Source: Streptococcus sp. X13SY08
Lineage (GTDB): Bacteria; Bacillota; Bacilli; Lactobacillales; Streptococcaceae
Direction: 5' to 3'
Assembly: GCF_001182825.2 (NCBI RefSeq)
Contig: NZ_LFYO02000002.1
Coordinates: 620,001-684,000 of the forward strand
DNA: 64,000 bases
Positions 29,173 through 40,500 of the stretch are shown piece after piece. The first letter of the stretch is position 1, and every line of letters starts with the position of its first letter. A program made the position numbers and the translations under genes. Under the pieces are notes generated by a model. It worked only from the letters and a program-made list of their open reading frames with translations, did not search any database and had not been told where the DNA came from.

Positions 29173-29538
29173 ATGATATTTGCAAAGCCTATTGCAGACA
29201 ATCTTCAGGAATACTCACAAGGTTCATCTGCTGCTATAGAAGAGAGCATCGTCTCTAACACCTTATTTCTAGCCTGTTTAGAAAAACGCAAGGATATAAT
29301 GGATGAATTTGCTACTGTTTTAGAAAAGAAGGGGTTCGATGAACAAAATCTGATCTCCCGTGTCTTCTTTACGTTCTATCTAGGTTGCTACTACTGCTAT
29401 TTGACTGAGCAAGTAACCAAAGGAAAATCCATGATGCAAATGGCAACAAGAATTTTAGAGCAATTAGGCTGTCATGGACGACTGGACTATCTTCGCCAAC
29501 ACCAAAAACAATTAAGAGAACAAGAAAACCTCAGCTAG
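29173..29538 (+). CDS. Hypothetical protein, all-helical
   Basis: A 121-residue protein, MIFAKPIADNLQEYSQGSSA to the end QKQLREQENLS, with mixed hydrophobic and charged helices and a Cys/Tyr-rich centre (FTFYLGCYYCYLTEQ). I recognise no family. A weak ribosome binding site (AGGATAG) precedes the ATG. Its stop is followed by CTCAG...CTGAGG, an inverted repeat at about 29530-29554 that probably acts as a shared terminator with the convergent whiA. Confidence 0.55.
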   Translation: MIFAKPIADNLQEYSQGSSAAIEESIVSNTLFLACLEKRKDIMDEFATVLEKKGFDEQNLISRVFFTFYLGCYYCYLTEQVTKGKSMMQMATRILEQLGCHGRLDYLRQHQKQLREQENLS

Positions 29539-29563
29539 AATCTATCTAACTGAGGTTCATTTT

Positions 29564-30481
29564 TTATTGCTCTATTTCATCTGCAATCTTATTAATTTTC
29601 CGCAGACGATGATTGACGCCACTTTTTGTAATGGGATTGGTTAAAATTTCTGCCAATTGCTGAATGGAAAAATCAGGATGCTGAATACGCAGCTGCGCCA
29701 CTTCTTGCAAATCTGCCGGCAGTTGATCCAAGCCGATGGTTTCCATAATTTTAGCAATATTATTGATAGTTTTCATGCTAGCGGTTACTGTACGGGCGAT
29801 GTTAGCTGTCTCCGCATTATTAGCCCGATTGAGGTCATTCCGCGCTTCCCGCATCAGCTTGACATTTTCAAACTCCGTTTTAGCCTCTTCAGCTCCAATG
29901 ACCAGAAGAAAATCCATGATGTCCTCCGCTCGCTGCAAATAAGTAATGGTCCCTTTGGAGCGCTCTATTACCTTGGCGTCTAACAAAAATTTCTGCAAAA
30001 GCTGTGCCAAATCATGAGCGTGATCGCTATAAACCGAGGCAATTTCCAGCTGATAGCGTCCTTTTTCAGGATCCTTGACCGAACCACTGGCTAAGAAGGC
30101 GCCGCGTAAGTAAGCCTGACTCCAAGAATCGTTTTCCAAAATCTCAGGAGCAATTCCTGTCGCTAGTCCAAAAAAGTTGTCTGCTAAATGCAAATCATTG
30201 AGGATATCATTGACACCATCTTCCAAAAATACGGTGTAAACACGGTTTTTCCGTAAATTGGTTTTCTGATGATGGCGAATATCTGCCTTCACTTCATAAA
30301 ATTGATGCAGCATTTCATAGATATGACGGGCAATTTTAGCATTTTCCGTCATGATAGACAGAGTCAATCCGCCACTGGCCAAGCCTAAACTGCCAGATAA
30401 TTTGATAATGGCTGCTAATTCACTTTTTTCCATCTTAGACTGGACCAAGAGTTCTTCTTTAACATGTACAGTAAAACTCAT
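29564..30481 (-). CDS. whiA: DNA-binding protein WhiA
   Basis: A 305-residue WhiA: an N-terminal LAGLIDADG-like fold ([53 protein letters not shown]) and a C-terminal helix-turn-helix ([33 protein letters not shown]). It is linked with cell division and chromosome segregation in Firmicutes. It overlaps yvcK by 4 bases and is the last gene of the conserved rapZ-yvcK-whiA operon. Confidence 0.96.
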   Translation of the reverse strand: MSFTVHVKEELLVQSKMEKSELAAIIKLSGSLGLASGGLTLSIMTENAKIARHIYEMLHQFYEVKADIRHHQKTNLRKNRVYTVFLEDGVNDILNDLHLADNFFGLATGIAPEILENDSWSQAYLRGAFLASGSVKDPEKGRYQLEIASVYSDHAHDLAQLLQKFLLDAKVIERSKGTITYLQRAEDIMDFLLVIGAEEAKTEFENVKLMREARNDLNRANNAETANIARTVTASMKTINNIAKIMETIGLDQLPADLQEVAQLRIQHPDFSIQQLAEILTNPITKSGVNHRLRKINKIADEIEQ

Positions 30482-31452
30482 GGCCGCACCTGAATAATTT
30501 TCAGTAATTCCTCAACGACAAAATCACCATCATGGAAGGCTCCGCCATTTTCCAAACGAAGGAAATTAGATGAAATGACACGCTTAGCTTGTTGCTGCAA
30601 ACCTGCGAAATCATGCTTCACCTGCACCAAATATTCATCAAACTGATGGGTTTCCATATAATCCTGTGGCACCGGCTCAATATTCACTAAGACGGTATCA
30701 ATGGCGTCTTGTCCCAAATGTTGATTGAGCACGCGCACATGATCGCTGTCCGTGAAAAACTCAGTCTCCCCGCGCTGCGTCATGATATTGCAGACATAAG
30801 TAACATCTGCGGATGTTTCTCTTAAAGCCTGACCAATTTCTGAAATCATCAGATTTGGCAAAATGGAAGTAAAGAGTGAGCCCGGTCCTAGCACAATCAT
30901 ATCACTTTGCAGAATGGAATCCACCACTTTTCGGCTGGCAGTCGGCTCATCGTCATTATAGGAATTGGTTACGTAGACATGATCAATCATCCCCTTATAA
31001 TCTGCGATTTTACTCTCTCCAACTACCTCATGACCATCTGTAAAGACAGCGTGAAGAGTCAAAGCATTTTCACTGGATGGGTAAATCTTACCAGTTGTAT
31101 GGAAAAATTTTGACAGCAGTTGCATGGCATTATAGGTTGAACCCTGCATTTCTGAAATACCAGCAATCAATAGATTTCCTAGTGGATGTCCTGCTAGAAC
31201 ACCAGCATTCTCTGCAAAACGATACTGAAAAATTCGTTCATACAATTTTGGCATATCACTCATGGCCAGAAGAACATTACGTAAATCCCCTGGAGGCGTC
31301 ATCTGTAAAATCTGACGAATTTCACCAGATGACCCCCCGTCGTCTGCTACCGTGACAATTGCTGTAATATCCACGTCCTTATCCCGCAGACTTTTGAGGA
31401 TAACGGGAATGCCTGTTCCCCCACCTATGATTGTTATTTTAGGCTTTCTCAT
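30478..31452 (-). CDS. yvcK: YvcK family protein (gluconeogenesis factor, CofD-like)
   Basis: A 324-residue protein of the CofD/YvcK family: [42 protein letters not shown], then [26 protein letters not shown], and [17 protein letters not shown]. It binds UDP-sugars and affects cell shape, wall synthesis and carbon use in Firmicutes. ATGA overlaps connect it with rapZ before and whiA after. Confidence 0.96.
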   Translation of the reverse strand: MRKPKITIIGGGTGIPVILKSLRDKDVDITAIVTVADDGGSSGEIRQILQMTPPGDLRNVLLAMSDMPKLYERIFQYRFAENAGVLAGHPLGNLLIAGISEMQGSTYNAMQLLSKFFHTTGKIYPSSENALTLHAVFTDGHEVVGESKIADYKGMIDHVYVTNSYNDDEPTASRKVVDSILQSDMIVLGPGSLFTSILPNLMISEIGQALRETSADVTYVCNIMTQRGETEFFTDSDHVRVLNQHLGQDAIDTVLVNIEPVPQDYMETHQFDEYLVQVKHDFAGLQQQAKRVISSNFLRLENGGAFHDGDFVVEELLKIIQVRP

Positions 31453-32336
31453 GAGCGATTCACCGTTTCCTTACGGCGATCCTTATCACGATGGCTTCGA
31501 TTGACCGTCCAATTTTTCTCTAAGTCATCTGCCAAACGTTTGGCAAAGGCAACGCTACGATGCTGACCACCAGTACATCCGATAGCAATGGTCAACACAG
31601 ACTTGCCCTCTTTCTGATAGCCCGGCAAAATTGGTTCAATTAAGCCCAGCAAATGACCATAAAAATCTTCTGACTCCGGATGGTTCATGACATAATCATA
31701 AACAGGTTGATCTAAACCAGTCAAATTTCGCAATTCTACTTGATAGTAAGGATTTGGTAAGAAACGCACATCAAAAACCAAATCAGCATCTAATGGCAAA
31801 CCATATTTGAAACCAAAGGAAACAACTTCCACACGAAAGGCAGACGGTTGATCCGTATTCGAAAATTGATCTGAGATTTCCTTACGAAGACTCCGAGGTG
31901 TTAATTCTGTCGTATCGATCACATTTTGGCTCATATTTTTAAGTGGGGCTAACAGCTCTCGCTCTAGCTGAATACCCGCAAGTACACGACCATCCGTAGC
32001 CAATGGGTGGCTGCGCCGTGTTTCCTTATAACGTGCCACTAATTCACTATCGGTCGCATCCAAGAAGAGAATTTTAAAATCTAAATCCTCTGCCACTTCC
32101 AACTCATCCAAAATATCACGAATTTCCGTGAAAAATGAACGGCTACGCATATCAACAACTACGGCTATCTTATCGTTGTCACTACTATGACAAACCAATT
32201 CTAAAAATTTTGGTAAAAGGGCAGGTGGCATGTTATCCACCGTAAAATAACCCAAGTCCTCAAAAGATTGAATGGCGACAGTTTTACCTGCACCACTCAT
32301 CCCCGTCAAAATGACCAGTTGCAATTTCTCAGACAT
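31449..32336 (-). CDS. rapZ: RNase adapter protein RapZ (nucleotide-binding)
   Basis: A 295-residue protein with an N-terminal P-loop ([25 protein letters not shown]), [10 protein letters not shown], and the C-terminal RapZ domain ([37 protein letters not shown]). In E. coli it steers RNase E to a small RNA; in Firmicutes (YvcJ) it is linked to competence and the role is less clear. The start at 32336 has GAAAGGG before it; the earlier in-frame Met does not align. Confidence 0.95.
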   Translation of the reverse strand: MSEKLQLVILTGMSGAGKTVAIQSFEDLGYFTVDNMPPALLPKFLELVCHSSDNDKIAVVVDMRSRSFFTEIRDILDELEVAEDLDFKILFLDATDSELVARYKETRRSHPLATDGRVLAGIQLERELLAPLKNMSQNVIDTTELTPRSLRKEISDQFSNTDQPSAFRVEVVSFGFKYGLPLDADLVFDVRFLPNPYYQVELRNLTGLDQPVYDYVMNHPESEDFYGHLLGLIEPILPGYQKEGKSVLTIAIGCTGGQHRSVAFAKRLADDLEKNWTVNRSHRDKDRRKETVNRS

Positions 32337-32368
32337 ACATTTTCCCTTTCTAATACTCTCCAATCGCA

Positions 32369-32749
32369 TTACTCTTCCACTAAAGCAATGACTTCGATTT
32401 CAACCTTAACATCACGTGGCAAACGAGCTACTTCCACAGCTGAACGTGCTGGAAAATCAGTCTAAAACGCGGTTGCGTAAACTTCGTTAAATGCAGCAAA
32501 ATCATTCATATCGCTCAAGAAGCAAGTGGTTTTGATAACATGATCAAAATCAGATCCAGCTTCAGTCAAAATTGCTGCAATATTCTTCAACACTTGCTCT
32601 GTTTGCTCTCGAATCGTCTCTCCGACTACTTCTCCCGTTTCTGGCTACAAGGGCACTTGACCAGAGGCAAAAAGGAAGTTTCCAACCACTTTTCCTTGAA
32701 CGTAGGGACCAACGGCTGCAGGCGCTTTGTCTGTGTGAATCGTTTTCAT
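32369..32749 (-). pseudogene. RidA family (enamine/imine deaminase) with two amber codons
   Basis: The frame runs for the complete RidA length (126 codons) from MKTIHTDKAPAAVGPYVQG to VIALVEE but has TAG at 32645-32647 (after SGQVPL) and at 32462-32464 (after NEVYATAF). Family residues are all there: PYVQG, FASGQVPL, CFLSDMNDFAAFNEVY, and FPARSAVEVARLP with the substrate-binding Arg. No indel is seen. RidA deaminates 2-aminoacrylate and protects PLP enzymes. It precedes rapZ by 32 bases. Confidence 0.88.
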
Positions 32750-32847
32750 GCTACTTACCTCATTCATTTTCTTACTTTATTATAACAAATGTTCAGTAGA
32801 ATGAACACATGGAGACCAATTTATGAAAGGGGTTCTAGAGTTTAACT

Positions 32848-35600
32848 CTATCTTTTTGATTTTCTTCTTCTGAAACCAAAGATAGCGCTAAGGATCAATG
32901 CTCCCAATCCCACTAAAGTCCATGTTAAATTAACTTTATCCCCAGTATGTGGCAAGACAGATCCTTTTTCTTGAGTTGAAGCTAGCGCCGCTTTATTTCC
33001 TGGCGCCTGCTGGGTTGCAAGAGTAACAGCTGGTTTATCTCCTGTTTGCGCCGGGAGGGCAATTTCGTGACTGTCCGTTTCCAACCGTAGGAAAATCTCA
33101 ACGACTTCTGTTTGTACTGCTTATAGGCTTTGTGCACCTGATACCCGATATCCTGTTGGCAATTCGACAAGAATTTCATAATGCCCATCTCTCACAGATT
33201 TACCATAAGCTGATGGCACATACAAGGACTGGTCCAGTTCAACTAATTGACCATCTTGGGCTCGTAGCATGACCTTGCTACCCTCTGGTAGGATTTGGTC
33301 AAACACGATTCTCACTAGAGCTGAATCTGATTTACTGAACTGGAATTGAACTTGTTCGAATTTTTTGTCTTTAGTCAATTCAAAAGCAAGAGTTTTTGGT
33401 GTTAACAATTCAGCGCCGTTGGCATCATAGGACACTAATTCCACTGAGTATTTTCCAAATGGCAAACGAAGGCTGGTAGTTCTGTTATCATAGTAGTTTA
33501 ATTTTTCGATAGCATTTCCAGCTTCATCGTGAATCAAGTAAGTAATGTCAAATTTTGGATCCTCAGCTACATTGCTATAGAGAAGCTTGATATTTAAAAT
33601 CCCTTCACCTTCTTGCAACTCACGCAATACGGCAAAGTTGCTGTAGGAAATATTTCCCGCTTCATCCTCTACTAAGTAATAGTAATCTGCTGGCAATACA
33701 CCTTCAATTTTAGGAATGGTATAGGAACCATCAGCATTTTTTTCAATCATAACTTTGCGATCGACCACAGTAATCACATCATTTTCCGTTTCAATTTGGT
33801 AAGCACGTCCATCTTTTTCTCAAGATAGAAGACTTCTTCTCTAACGATAGCCACTTGATTGGCGATGAATGGTTTGTCTGGTGTGAAGAATTCTTTATCT
33901 CCTTCTTTTCGGAAATTTCCAGCCGTCAGAACAGGTTTTTGATGGCTGACACGAACCATGAATCGTTCCTGTTGCTCTTGACCATTTTCAATGGTGTAGC
34001 TGATGAGATAGATATAGTTTCCAGATAGAACTTTCTTACCATTTGTTCTGGTGCCAGTTCAGGCAGTTGTTTCAACTCGTGAAACTGTCGCTCCTTTTTG
34101 ACTGGACCATGTAGGATCTTTCATCAAGTGGTTTTCTTGAGCAAATACTTCTACCTTTAAGTTTCGATAAGTCTTGTTTGGCAAACCTTTGAAACCAACA
34201 AAATCTTTATTTCCATCTTCGTTAGGCGAAATCTTGACATCTTTACCAAGTTTTGCCAGTACACTGCGTGGAGTATTACGGCCACTGATTAAAATAGTTG
34301 ATTAATTAGTCACTAAACCTGTATCTTGATATGTCATTTCAAGATGATCTACTAATGTTACCTTATGCTGGTAGCCACCATCTGTCAATTCAAATGTCAC
34401 CGTTTCTTGACCTCGAGACGTTGGCATATGCTGACTGATTTTAGCAATAGCAATATTTCCAGCAAAATCTTCTACCATGTAATAGAAATCTTCTAGACTA
34501 GCTTTATCCAAAGGTAAAAGGTAGGAACCACCTTTTTCTCGTTCAACAAATTGCTTGTTGTCCCCAACTGTAACATATTTATAAGCATCATTGATAGAGA
34601 CAGTATAGTTTTTCCCATCTTTTTTAGTCAAATAAAAGACACTATCTCGCAAGATACCCGCTTGTCCTTTGTCACGCACTTCAGCTGCTTTGAATTTCTT
34701 GGTCTTTGGATCATAACTTGCGCTTGTCAGTATTGGTTTTTCACGGTCAACAACGATATCAAAAATCATTTTTTGTTGCTTGCCACCAACCACATCTGAA
34801 TAGTAAGAAAGGACATATTGGTAACGACCATCTGGCAAGTCCGCTCCCGAAGTATCTTTCCCATTAAATTCCAACTCTAGTAAGGTTGTTGATTTAGGGA
34901 AACGAACATCACTGTTGAAGTTTTTATCTCCGTTTTGAGCGTCAGCACTTTCCCACAAGGGAAGGCTCAATGTTTTATCATCTGCAGCATAGACACTGGA
35001 TTTCAGACCACGATATTTTCTTAAAAAGACGGCTTTAAAAGCCACAAAATCCTGATTGTTGTCTCCGTTTGGTGAAATAGCTAGTACTACTTTTCCTGAA
35101 GCATCTTTCTCAAGAATAAATTTACCATCTTTGTTTCGGAAAGTTCCAAGCGTATGAAGCCCATTATCAAATGAATTGCCTGCTGACACATTGACATCTG
35201 ATCCGATCATTACCAGTCCAGTAAAATGTTTTCCGATGTAAATCTCATCTTTGACATCCGATTCTTCAAAGTAGAAACCTTTTTGTTGCTTTTCTTTTAA
35301 GCGATAGATGTCCTCTTCAATAACTGCTAAGTTTTCAAATTCTCCTCTAAAACCAACAAATGGAATATGCACTTGATCTTTATCACTTTGATTTGCGTTT
35401 TCAAAACGAACAAACCCTTCTAGATAATAACCATTTGGCATGAGTTTTGTTAATTCTACTACTTCCACAGGATCAGTAGTGACTTCGGCGTTTTCTTGTG
35501 CTGCAATTGTAGGTGCACCAACTAAAAAGACACTCCCAAGTAACACAGAAGCTATGCCCGTCTTATATTTTCTCAGCGAAAATCGCTGTTTCTTTTCCAT
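32848..35600 (-). pseudogene. Relic of a cell-wall-anchored S8 (subtilisin-like) protease without its catalytic domain
   Basis: The start at 35600 gives a YSIRK-like signal (FSLRKYKTGIASVLLGSVFL). After about 40 residues it passes straight into the C-terminal region of streptococcal cell-envelope proteases: LMPNGYYLEGFVRFENANQ, VHIPFVGFRGEF (Fn3/DUF1034), two or three repeats with SPNGDNNQDF / SPNEDGNKDF, DFYYMVEDFAGNI and DYYYLVEDEAGNI. No Asp-His-Ser protease domain is left. It has at least four further breaks (34302, a TGA near 34066, 33774, 33121). It ends with LPHTG, a membrane segment and RRRKSKR. An S. suis SspA-type or C5a-peptidase-type origin is an inference. Confidence 0.8.
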
Positions 35601-35988
35601 ATATACCTCCTTATCACTATCAAGACACACAAAAGAACGCGAAACTGATTTCATCATTCCGAATTCTTTTCCTAATAGTGATGTTGTTCATATTCTTTTT
35701 CAATATCCAAAGGGAGTATCGAGTATTATTTAATCACACTTTTTTATTAAAATCAACGTACTATTTCATACATACAATAATACAGAGGTTAAAATTATTC
35801 TTTCCCTCAACAATATCCTCATTGTCTTTTTTCTTATTAGATATAAAAATAAATGCTATTTTTTATAAGTTTTATTAGCAAAACAATCTTACAAAAACTT
35901 ATTTTTTCCGCTGTAACAGTTAAACCGTGCACGTCAATATTATTTCTCCTTTTAGGGTAGGAAAATGCAAATATCTTAAGACCACAAA
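35601..35988. other. AT-rich intergenic region
   Basis: No gene is seen. It holds the ribosome binding site and presumably the promoter of the surface protein relic (minus strand). No repeat or structured RNA was recognised. Confidence 0.5.
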
Positions 35989-36025
35989 AGAAAAACAGCA
36001 CGGAAATTATCCGATGCTGTTTTTC
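35989..36025 (-). terminator. Terminator of the DUF5590 / aspB / asnS operon
   Basis: AGAAAAACAGCA and TGCTGTTTTTCT are perfect 12-base arms; on the minus strand the stem is followed by TTTTGTGG. It lies just after asnS. Confidence 0.8.
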
Positions 36026-36030
36026 TTGTT

Positions 36031-37377
36031 TTAAGGTTTAATGCGGTGCAACATACGTGGGAATGGAATGGCTTCGCGGATATGCTTGGTTCCCGCTACG
36101 AAGGTCACCATCCGTTCCAAACCAAGTCCAAATCCACAGTGAGGTACTGAACCGTATTTACGAAGGTCAAGATAGAAATCGTAATCTGCTGGATTCAAAC
36201 CTTCTTCTTCAATCTTAGCCGTGAGTTTATCATAGTCTGTCTCACGTTCAGAGCCACCAATGATTTCACCGTATCCTTCTGGTGCCAAAAGATCCGCACA
36301 AAGTACGCGCTCAGGATTACCAGGAACAGGCTTCATGTAGAATGCTTTGAAACTTGCTGGATAGTTGACCACAAAGGTTGGCACGCCAAAACAATTTGAA
36401 ATCCATGTTTCATGTGGTGAGCCAAAGTCATCACCATGTTCCACATGTTCATAATCGGTATCTTGATCTGCTTCATGTTCCTGCAGAAGTGAGATAGCAT
36501 CATCATAAGAAACACGTTTAAAAGGCTCAGCCACATAGCGTTTCAATGCCTCTACATCGCGCTCAAGCGTTTCAAGGGCTTGTGGCGCACGGTCCAAAAC
36601 ACCTTGGATGAGAGCTTTTACATAAGCCTCTTGCAAATCAAGCGATTCATCGTGTGATAGGAAGGGATACTCGGCATCCATCATCCAAAACTCTGTCAAG
36701 TGACGACGCGTTTTTGATTTTTCGGCACGGAAAACAGGACCAAAGTCATAGACACGACCAAGAGCCATAGCCCCAGCTTCAAGGTAAAGCTGACCTGATT
36801 GACTCAAGAAAGCTGGGCTGCCAAAGTAGTCTGTCTCAAAGAGCTCCGTCGTATTTTCAGCAGCATTTCCTGACAAGATTGGGCTATCAAACTTGATAAA
36901 ACCATTTTTATCAAAGAATTCTGTCGAAGCCATCAAGATCGCGTTACGGATCTGCATGATGGCATTTTGACGGCGAGAACGGAGCCACAAATGACGATGA
37001 TCCATGAGAAAGTCCGTCCCGTGCTCTTTTGGAGTGATGGGATAATCCACTGACTCGCCAATGACTTCAAGGTCCGTCACATCCAGTTCATAACCGAATT
37101 TGGAACGTTCATCCTCTTTCACCACACCTGTCACGTAGACAGAAGTTTCTTGGCTAAGACGTTTGATGATATCAAATTTAGCGGCCCCTTCTTCATCACC
37201 GAATTTTTCAATAAAGTTTGGCTTGAAAGCAACTGCTTGGAAAAAGGCAGAGCCGTCACGGAGTTGTAGAAAGGCAACTTTACCTTTACCAGATTTGTTG
37301 GCAACCCAAGCACCGATGGTTACTTCTTGCCCGACATGTTCAGGCACTGCACTGATTGTTACTAATTTTCTAGTCAT
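36031..37377 (-). CDS. asnS: Asparaginyl-tRNA synthetase
   Basis: A 448-residue class IIb synthetase: N-terminal OB-fold ([25 protein letters not shown]), motif 2 ([24 protein letters not shown]) and motif 3 ([27 protein letters not shown]). The family sequence [16 protein letters not shown] is present. It charges tRNA-Asn with asparagine. It ends the ypmB-like / aspB / asnS operon, an order shared with Bacillus. Confidence 0.97.
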   Translation of the reverse strand: MTRKLVTISAVPEHVGQEVTIGAWVANKSGKGKVAFLQLRDGSAFFQAVAFKPNFIEKFGDEEGAAKFDIIKRLSQETSVYVTGVVKEDERSKFGYELDVTDLEVIGESVDYPITPKEHGTDFLMDHRHLWLRSRRQNAIMQIRNAILMASTEFFDKNGFIKFDSPILSGNAAENTTELFETDYFGSPAFLSQSGQLYLEAGAMALGRVYDFGPVFRAEKSKTRRHLTEFWMMDAEYPFLSHDESLDLQEAYVKALIQGVLDRAPQALETLERDVEALKRYVAEPFKRVSYDDAISLLQEHEADQDTDYEHVEHGDDFGSPHETWISNCFGVPTFVVNYPASFKAFYMKPVPGNPERVLCADLLAPEGYGEIIGGSERETDYDKLTAKIEEEGLNPADYDFYLDLRKYGSVPHCGFGLGLERMVTFVAGTKHIREAIPFPRMLHRIKP

Positions 37378-37422
37378 GATTTCTCTTTTCTTTTTATTTT
37401 TTGGTCAATAGCAGAACTAATC

Positions 37423-38607
37423 TTAAGCTCTTTCCATGTATTCTTTGATACGTTTGATAGCTTCTTTTAGCGTGTCAAGATCTGTCGCATAGCTAAGACG
37501 AACATTTTCAGGAGCACCGAAGCCAGCACCTGTTACCAAAGCAACACCTGCTTCTTCTAGAATAGCTTCTGTAAAGGCGGTCACATCCGTGAATCCCTTC
37601 ATTTCCATTGCCTTTTTAACATTCGGGAATAAGTAAAAGGCTCCCTGTGGCTTCGTCACTTTAAACCCTGGAATATCTGCTAACAGAGGATAGATGGTAT
37701 TGAGGCGTTCCTCGAAGGCTTGGCGCATGTCTTCAATTGGCTCTTGTGTACCTGTAAAGGCTTCAATGGCTGCATACTGGGCAACCGTCGTCAAGTTGGA
37801 CGTGGTTTGGCTGACGATTTTTGACATAGCAGCGATAATGTCAGGATTTCCCACTGCAAAGCCCACGCGCCAGCCTGTCATGGCATAGGATTTGGCAACC
37901 CCATTGACCACGATGGTCTGTGCACGAATGGCTTCAGAAATGGTCGAAATCGGGGTGAAGGTCGCGCCGTTGTAAACCAAGCGACCATAGATATCATCTG
38001 CTAATATCAAAATATCTTTTTCAACTGCCCAGTTGCTAATAGCTTCTAATTCTTCTCGACTATAAATCATACCAGTTGGGTTGGAGGGTGAATTAATCAA
38101 GAGGACTTTTACTTTCGGCGTCCAAGCAGCTTTCAATTGGTCTACTGTAACTTTAAAATCATGCTCTTCCTTTGTCTCGACAAAGATCGATTTCCCTTGT
38201 GCCATCTGGATTTGGTCTGCATAAGACACCCAATAAGGCGTCGGAATAATGACTTCATCTCCTTCATTCAGAATAGACATAAAAAAGGCATACAGGACAA
38301 ACTTAGCACCCGTTGCTGCCATGATTTGATTAGGAGCAACCTTATAGCCATAGAAATTTTCCATATAGTTTCCTATAGCAGACTTCAATGCTGGTAAGCC
38401 ATTAGCAGCAGTGTAAAAACTAGCACTGCCATCTTTAATAGAAGCAATTGCTGCATCCTGAATGTGCTTTGGCGTCACAAAATCAGGCTCTCCAAGCGTC
38501 AACATAATAATGTCTTTTCCTGCCGCCTGCAAGTCACGCGCGCGCTGGCTTGTTGCCAAGGTTATGCTCTCTTCCGTTTCAAGAACACGGTTGGATAATC
38601 TTGTCAT
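37423..38607 (-). CDS. aspB: Pyridoxal-phosphate-dependent aminotransferase (aspartate type)
   Basis: A 394-residue fold-type I aminotransferase: TLGEPDFVTPKHIQDAA, ATGAKFVLYAF, LINSPSNPTGMIYSREELE, DDIYGRLVY, and the PLP lysine in VVNGVAKSYAMTGWRVGF near residue 237, followed by FPNVKKAMEM and the substrate Arg in GAPENVRLSYA. It most likely makes aspartate from oxaloacetate; its position before asnS supports this. Its start overlaps the DUF5590 gene end by 4 bases. Confidence 0.93.
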   Translation of the reverse strand: MTRLSNRVLETEESITLATSQRARDLQAAGKDIIMLTLGEPDFVTPKHIQDAAIASIKDGSASFYTAANGLPALKSAIGNYMENFYGYKVAPNQIMAATGAKFVLYAFFMSILNEGDEVIIPTPYWVSYADQIQMAQGKSIFVETKEEHDFKVTVDQLKAAWTPKVKVLLINSPSNPTGMIYSREELEAISNWAVEKDILILADDIYGRLVYNGATFTPISTISEAIRAQTIVVNGVAKSYAMTGWRVGFAVGNPDIIAAMSKIVSQTTSNLTTVAQYAAIEAFTGTQEPIEDMRQAFEERLNTIYPLLADIPGFKVTKPQGAFYLFPNVKKAMEMKGFTDVTAFTEAILEEAGVALVTGAGFGAPENVRLSYATDLDTLKEAIKRIKEYMERA

Positions 38608-39101
38608 ATTCCCTCCTTTTCGAGCAACTGACTTGTTTCAAAATCAATCAGATAATAAGTTCTTCCAGCCTTGACTTCCCAAATCGCACGATTCTTCTCA
38701 TATCCCAACGTGGATTTTTCAACTTGGTCAGCACCATTTTCTTTCGCTATTTGCTCTGCTTTTTCCTTAGAAATCCCATTTGCCATATCATAAACATAGA
38801 TATCTGATGATTGCTGAGGCACTAAAACCAATAATTCTTGACCGTCTTGGTTGCGCCCTATCACACTGTAATAAGTCTGACTGCCATTATAAATCTCTAC
38901 CTGAATAATGTCATTCAAATCTACATATTGCTTGGCGATCGTCACAGCCACATTTTCAGCCTCTTGAAACGGCTTTGCTGTCTCTTCTAAAATAAAGAAG
39001 AATGAAAACAAAACGACAATAAGTATGATCAAACAACCAATAAACATCTGCTTCCAAATAGGAAAGCCAGATTGATTTTCTCTTCTTCTAGAATTTTTCA
39101 T
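38604..39101 (-). CDS. DUF5590 membrane-anchored protein (YpmB-like)
   Basis: A 165-residue protein with a basic N-terminus, one membrane segment (residues 16-38, MFIGCLIILIVVLFSFFFIL) and two extracytoplasmic PepSY/cystatin-like repeats, such as AENVAVTIAKQYVDLNDIIQVEIYNG and KEKAEQIAKENGADQVEKSTLGYE ending YLIDFETSQLLEKEGI. It is the first gene of the aspB-asnS operon, as in Bacillus. Its function is unknown. Confidence 0.88.
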   Translation of the reverse strand: MKNSRRRENQSGFPIWKQMFIGCLIILIVVLFSFFFILEETAKPFQEAENVAVTIAKQYVDLNDIIQVEIYNGSQTYYSVIGRNQDGQELLVLVPQQSSDIYVYDMANGISKEKAEQIAKENGADQVEKSTLGYEKNRAIWEVKAGRTYYLIDFETSQLLEKEGI

Positions 39102-39265
39102 ATCAAGAATATTATACTATAACTTCACTTGAATTACTATTCTTTCTCGGAGAGGTTTTTAATTTTTTCTCCCAAAATACTTTCAATTGAAATTAGATCG
39201 ATATTTTTTCACAATTCCATATAATTATGATTGAAAAAATCACGATTTAGCGCTAAAATGGTAGT

Positions 39266-39706
39266 ATGGATAAAATTGAACAATCATTAGAACAACACAA
39301 AACAGCATTGCACAGCCTAGTTGTACTCCGCCGTGCTGCCGGTGTCATTCGCAAGCAAGAGGCAGAAACAATCACCAAAAACAATCTTACCTTTGCTCAA
39401 TTTGGAGTATTGGAGGCACTCTACAACAAGGGAGATTTGCGGATTCAAGATTTAATTGAAAAACTCTTGAGCACTTCTGGCAATATGACCGTCGTGATAA
39501 AAAATATGATTCGCGATGGCTATATCAATAAAGTTCCTGATCCGTCAGACAAACGTGCCTTCCGTGTGAGTTTAACTCCCGAAGGTCGAGAACTGATTGC
39601 CGCTATTTTGCCGGAGCATTACGATAATATCGGTTCTATTTTTTCTGTTTTAACTGATGAAGAGCAGGAACAATTAGCAACTATTTTGAAAAAATTTAAA
39701 AATTAA
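39266..39706 (+). CDS. MarR family transcriptional regulator
   Basis: A 146-residue winged-helix protein: LTFAQFGVLEALYNKGDLRIQDLIEKLLSTSGNMTVVIKNMIRDGYINKVPDPSDKRAFRVSLTPEGRELI, the typical MarR core with the DKR wing. A -10 like TATAAT lies near 39222. It precedes a flavin reductase gene by 83 bases and probably controls it in response to an oxidant or phenolic compound, as related MarR/azoreductase pairs do; that is an inference. Confidence 0.9.
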   Translation: MDKIEQSLEQHKTALHSLVVLRRAAGVIRKQEAETITKNNLTFAQFGVLEALYNKGDLRIQDLIEKLLSTSGNMTVVIKNMIRDGYINKVPDPSDKRAFRVSLTPEGRELIAAILPEHYDNIGSIFSVLTDEEQEQLATILKKFKN

Positions 39707-39789
39707 GTCAAAGACTATTGCTAATTAGCGATATTTTTGGTAGGCTACTACTATTGTTTAAAAAATATTTTTATTTTAAGGAGTCAGAT

Positions 39790-40365
39790 ATGACAAAAGT
39801 ATTGTTTTTAGTTGGTTCACTGCGCAAAGGTTCTTTCGTACAACAATTTGCCAAAGCTGGTGAAAAAGCGCTCGAGGGGAAAGCAGAAGTTTCTTGCCTT
39901 GATCTTAGCACATTCCCATTGTTTAACCAAGATTTGGAAACACCAGTGTTGCCAGAAATCGCTGCTGCTCGCCAACTGGTTAGTGAAGCAGATGCCATCT
40001 GGATTTTCTCACCAACTTACAACTTTGCTATCCCAGGCGTCGTGAAAAATGCTCTTGACTGGTTGAGTCGTGCACTTGATTTGTCAGATCCACATAATCC
40101 GTCAATTCTTCACGATAAATTTTCTACAGTCTCTATCTTAGCAAATGGTGGTCACGAACAAGCTGCCGCTCAATATCGCGCCCTTCTTCCATTTATCCGT
40201 ACACAATTTATTAATGAAGTGACAATGACAAAAGTCAACGATTCAGCTTGGATGGACGGACAATTCATTCCTACTGAAGAAGTTGTTGCAAATCTTGAAA
40301 AACAAGCAGATGCTCTTCTTGCAGCTATTGAAAAAGGTCCAGTTGCTACTGAAGCTAGCTGGTAA
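39790..40365 (+). CDS. NAD(P)H-dependent FMN reductase / azoreductase-like oxidoreductase
   Basis: A 191-residue FMN_red protein: KVLFLVGSLRKGSFVQQFAK (phosphate loop), DAIWIFSPTYNFAIPGVVKNALDWLSRALD, STVSILANGGHEQAAAQYRALLP. The start at 39790 is set by AAGGAG seven bases upstream; earlier in-frame codons would be intergenic. It is the third FMN_red member in the window but has no acidic tail, and it is paired with a MarR gene. Confidence 0.9.
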   Translation: MTKVLFLVGSLRKGSFVQQFAKAGEKALEGKAEVSCLDLSTFPLFNQDLETPVLPEIAAARQLVSEADAIWIFSPTYNFAIPGVVKNALDWLSRALDLSDPHNPSILHDKFSTVSILANGGHEQAAAQYRALLPFIRTQFINEVTMTKVNDSAWMDGQFIPTEEVVANLEKQADALLAAIEKGPVATEASW

Positions 40366-40420
40366 AATACAATTGATAGTGTCTAATGAATAAAATCTAA
40401 CTAATAGACATCCCATACGA

Positions 40421-40449
40421 CAAAAAACCTGATTAAATCAGGTTTTTTG
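40421..40449 (+). terminator. Terminator after the MarR / reductase unit
   Basis: CAAAAAACCTGA and TCAGGTTTTTTG are perfect 12-base arms with a five-base loop. Confidence 0.8.
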
Positions 40450-40500
40450 TATCTTGAAAAGCACTTTGTCTTGTGCTATGATGATGGAGGAGGAACGTCT

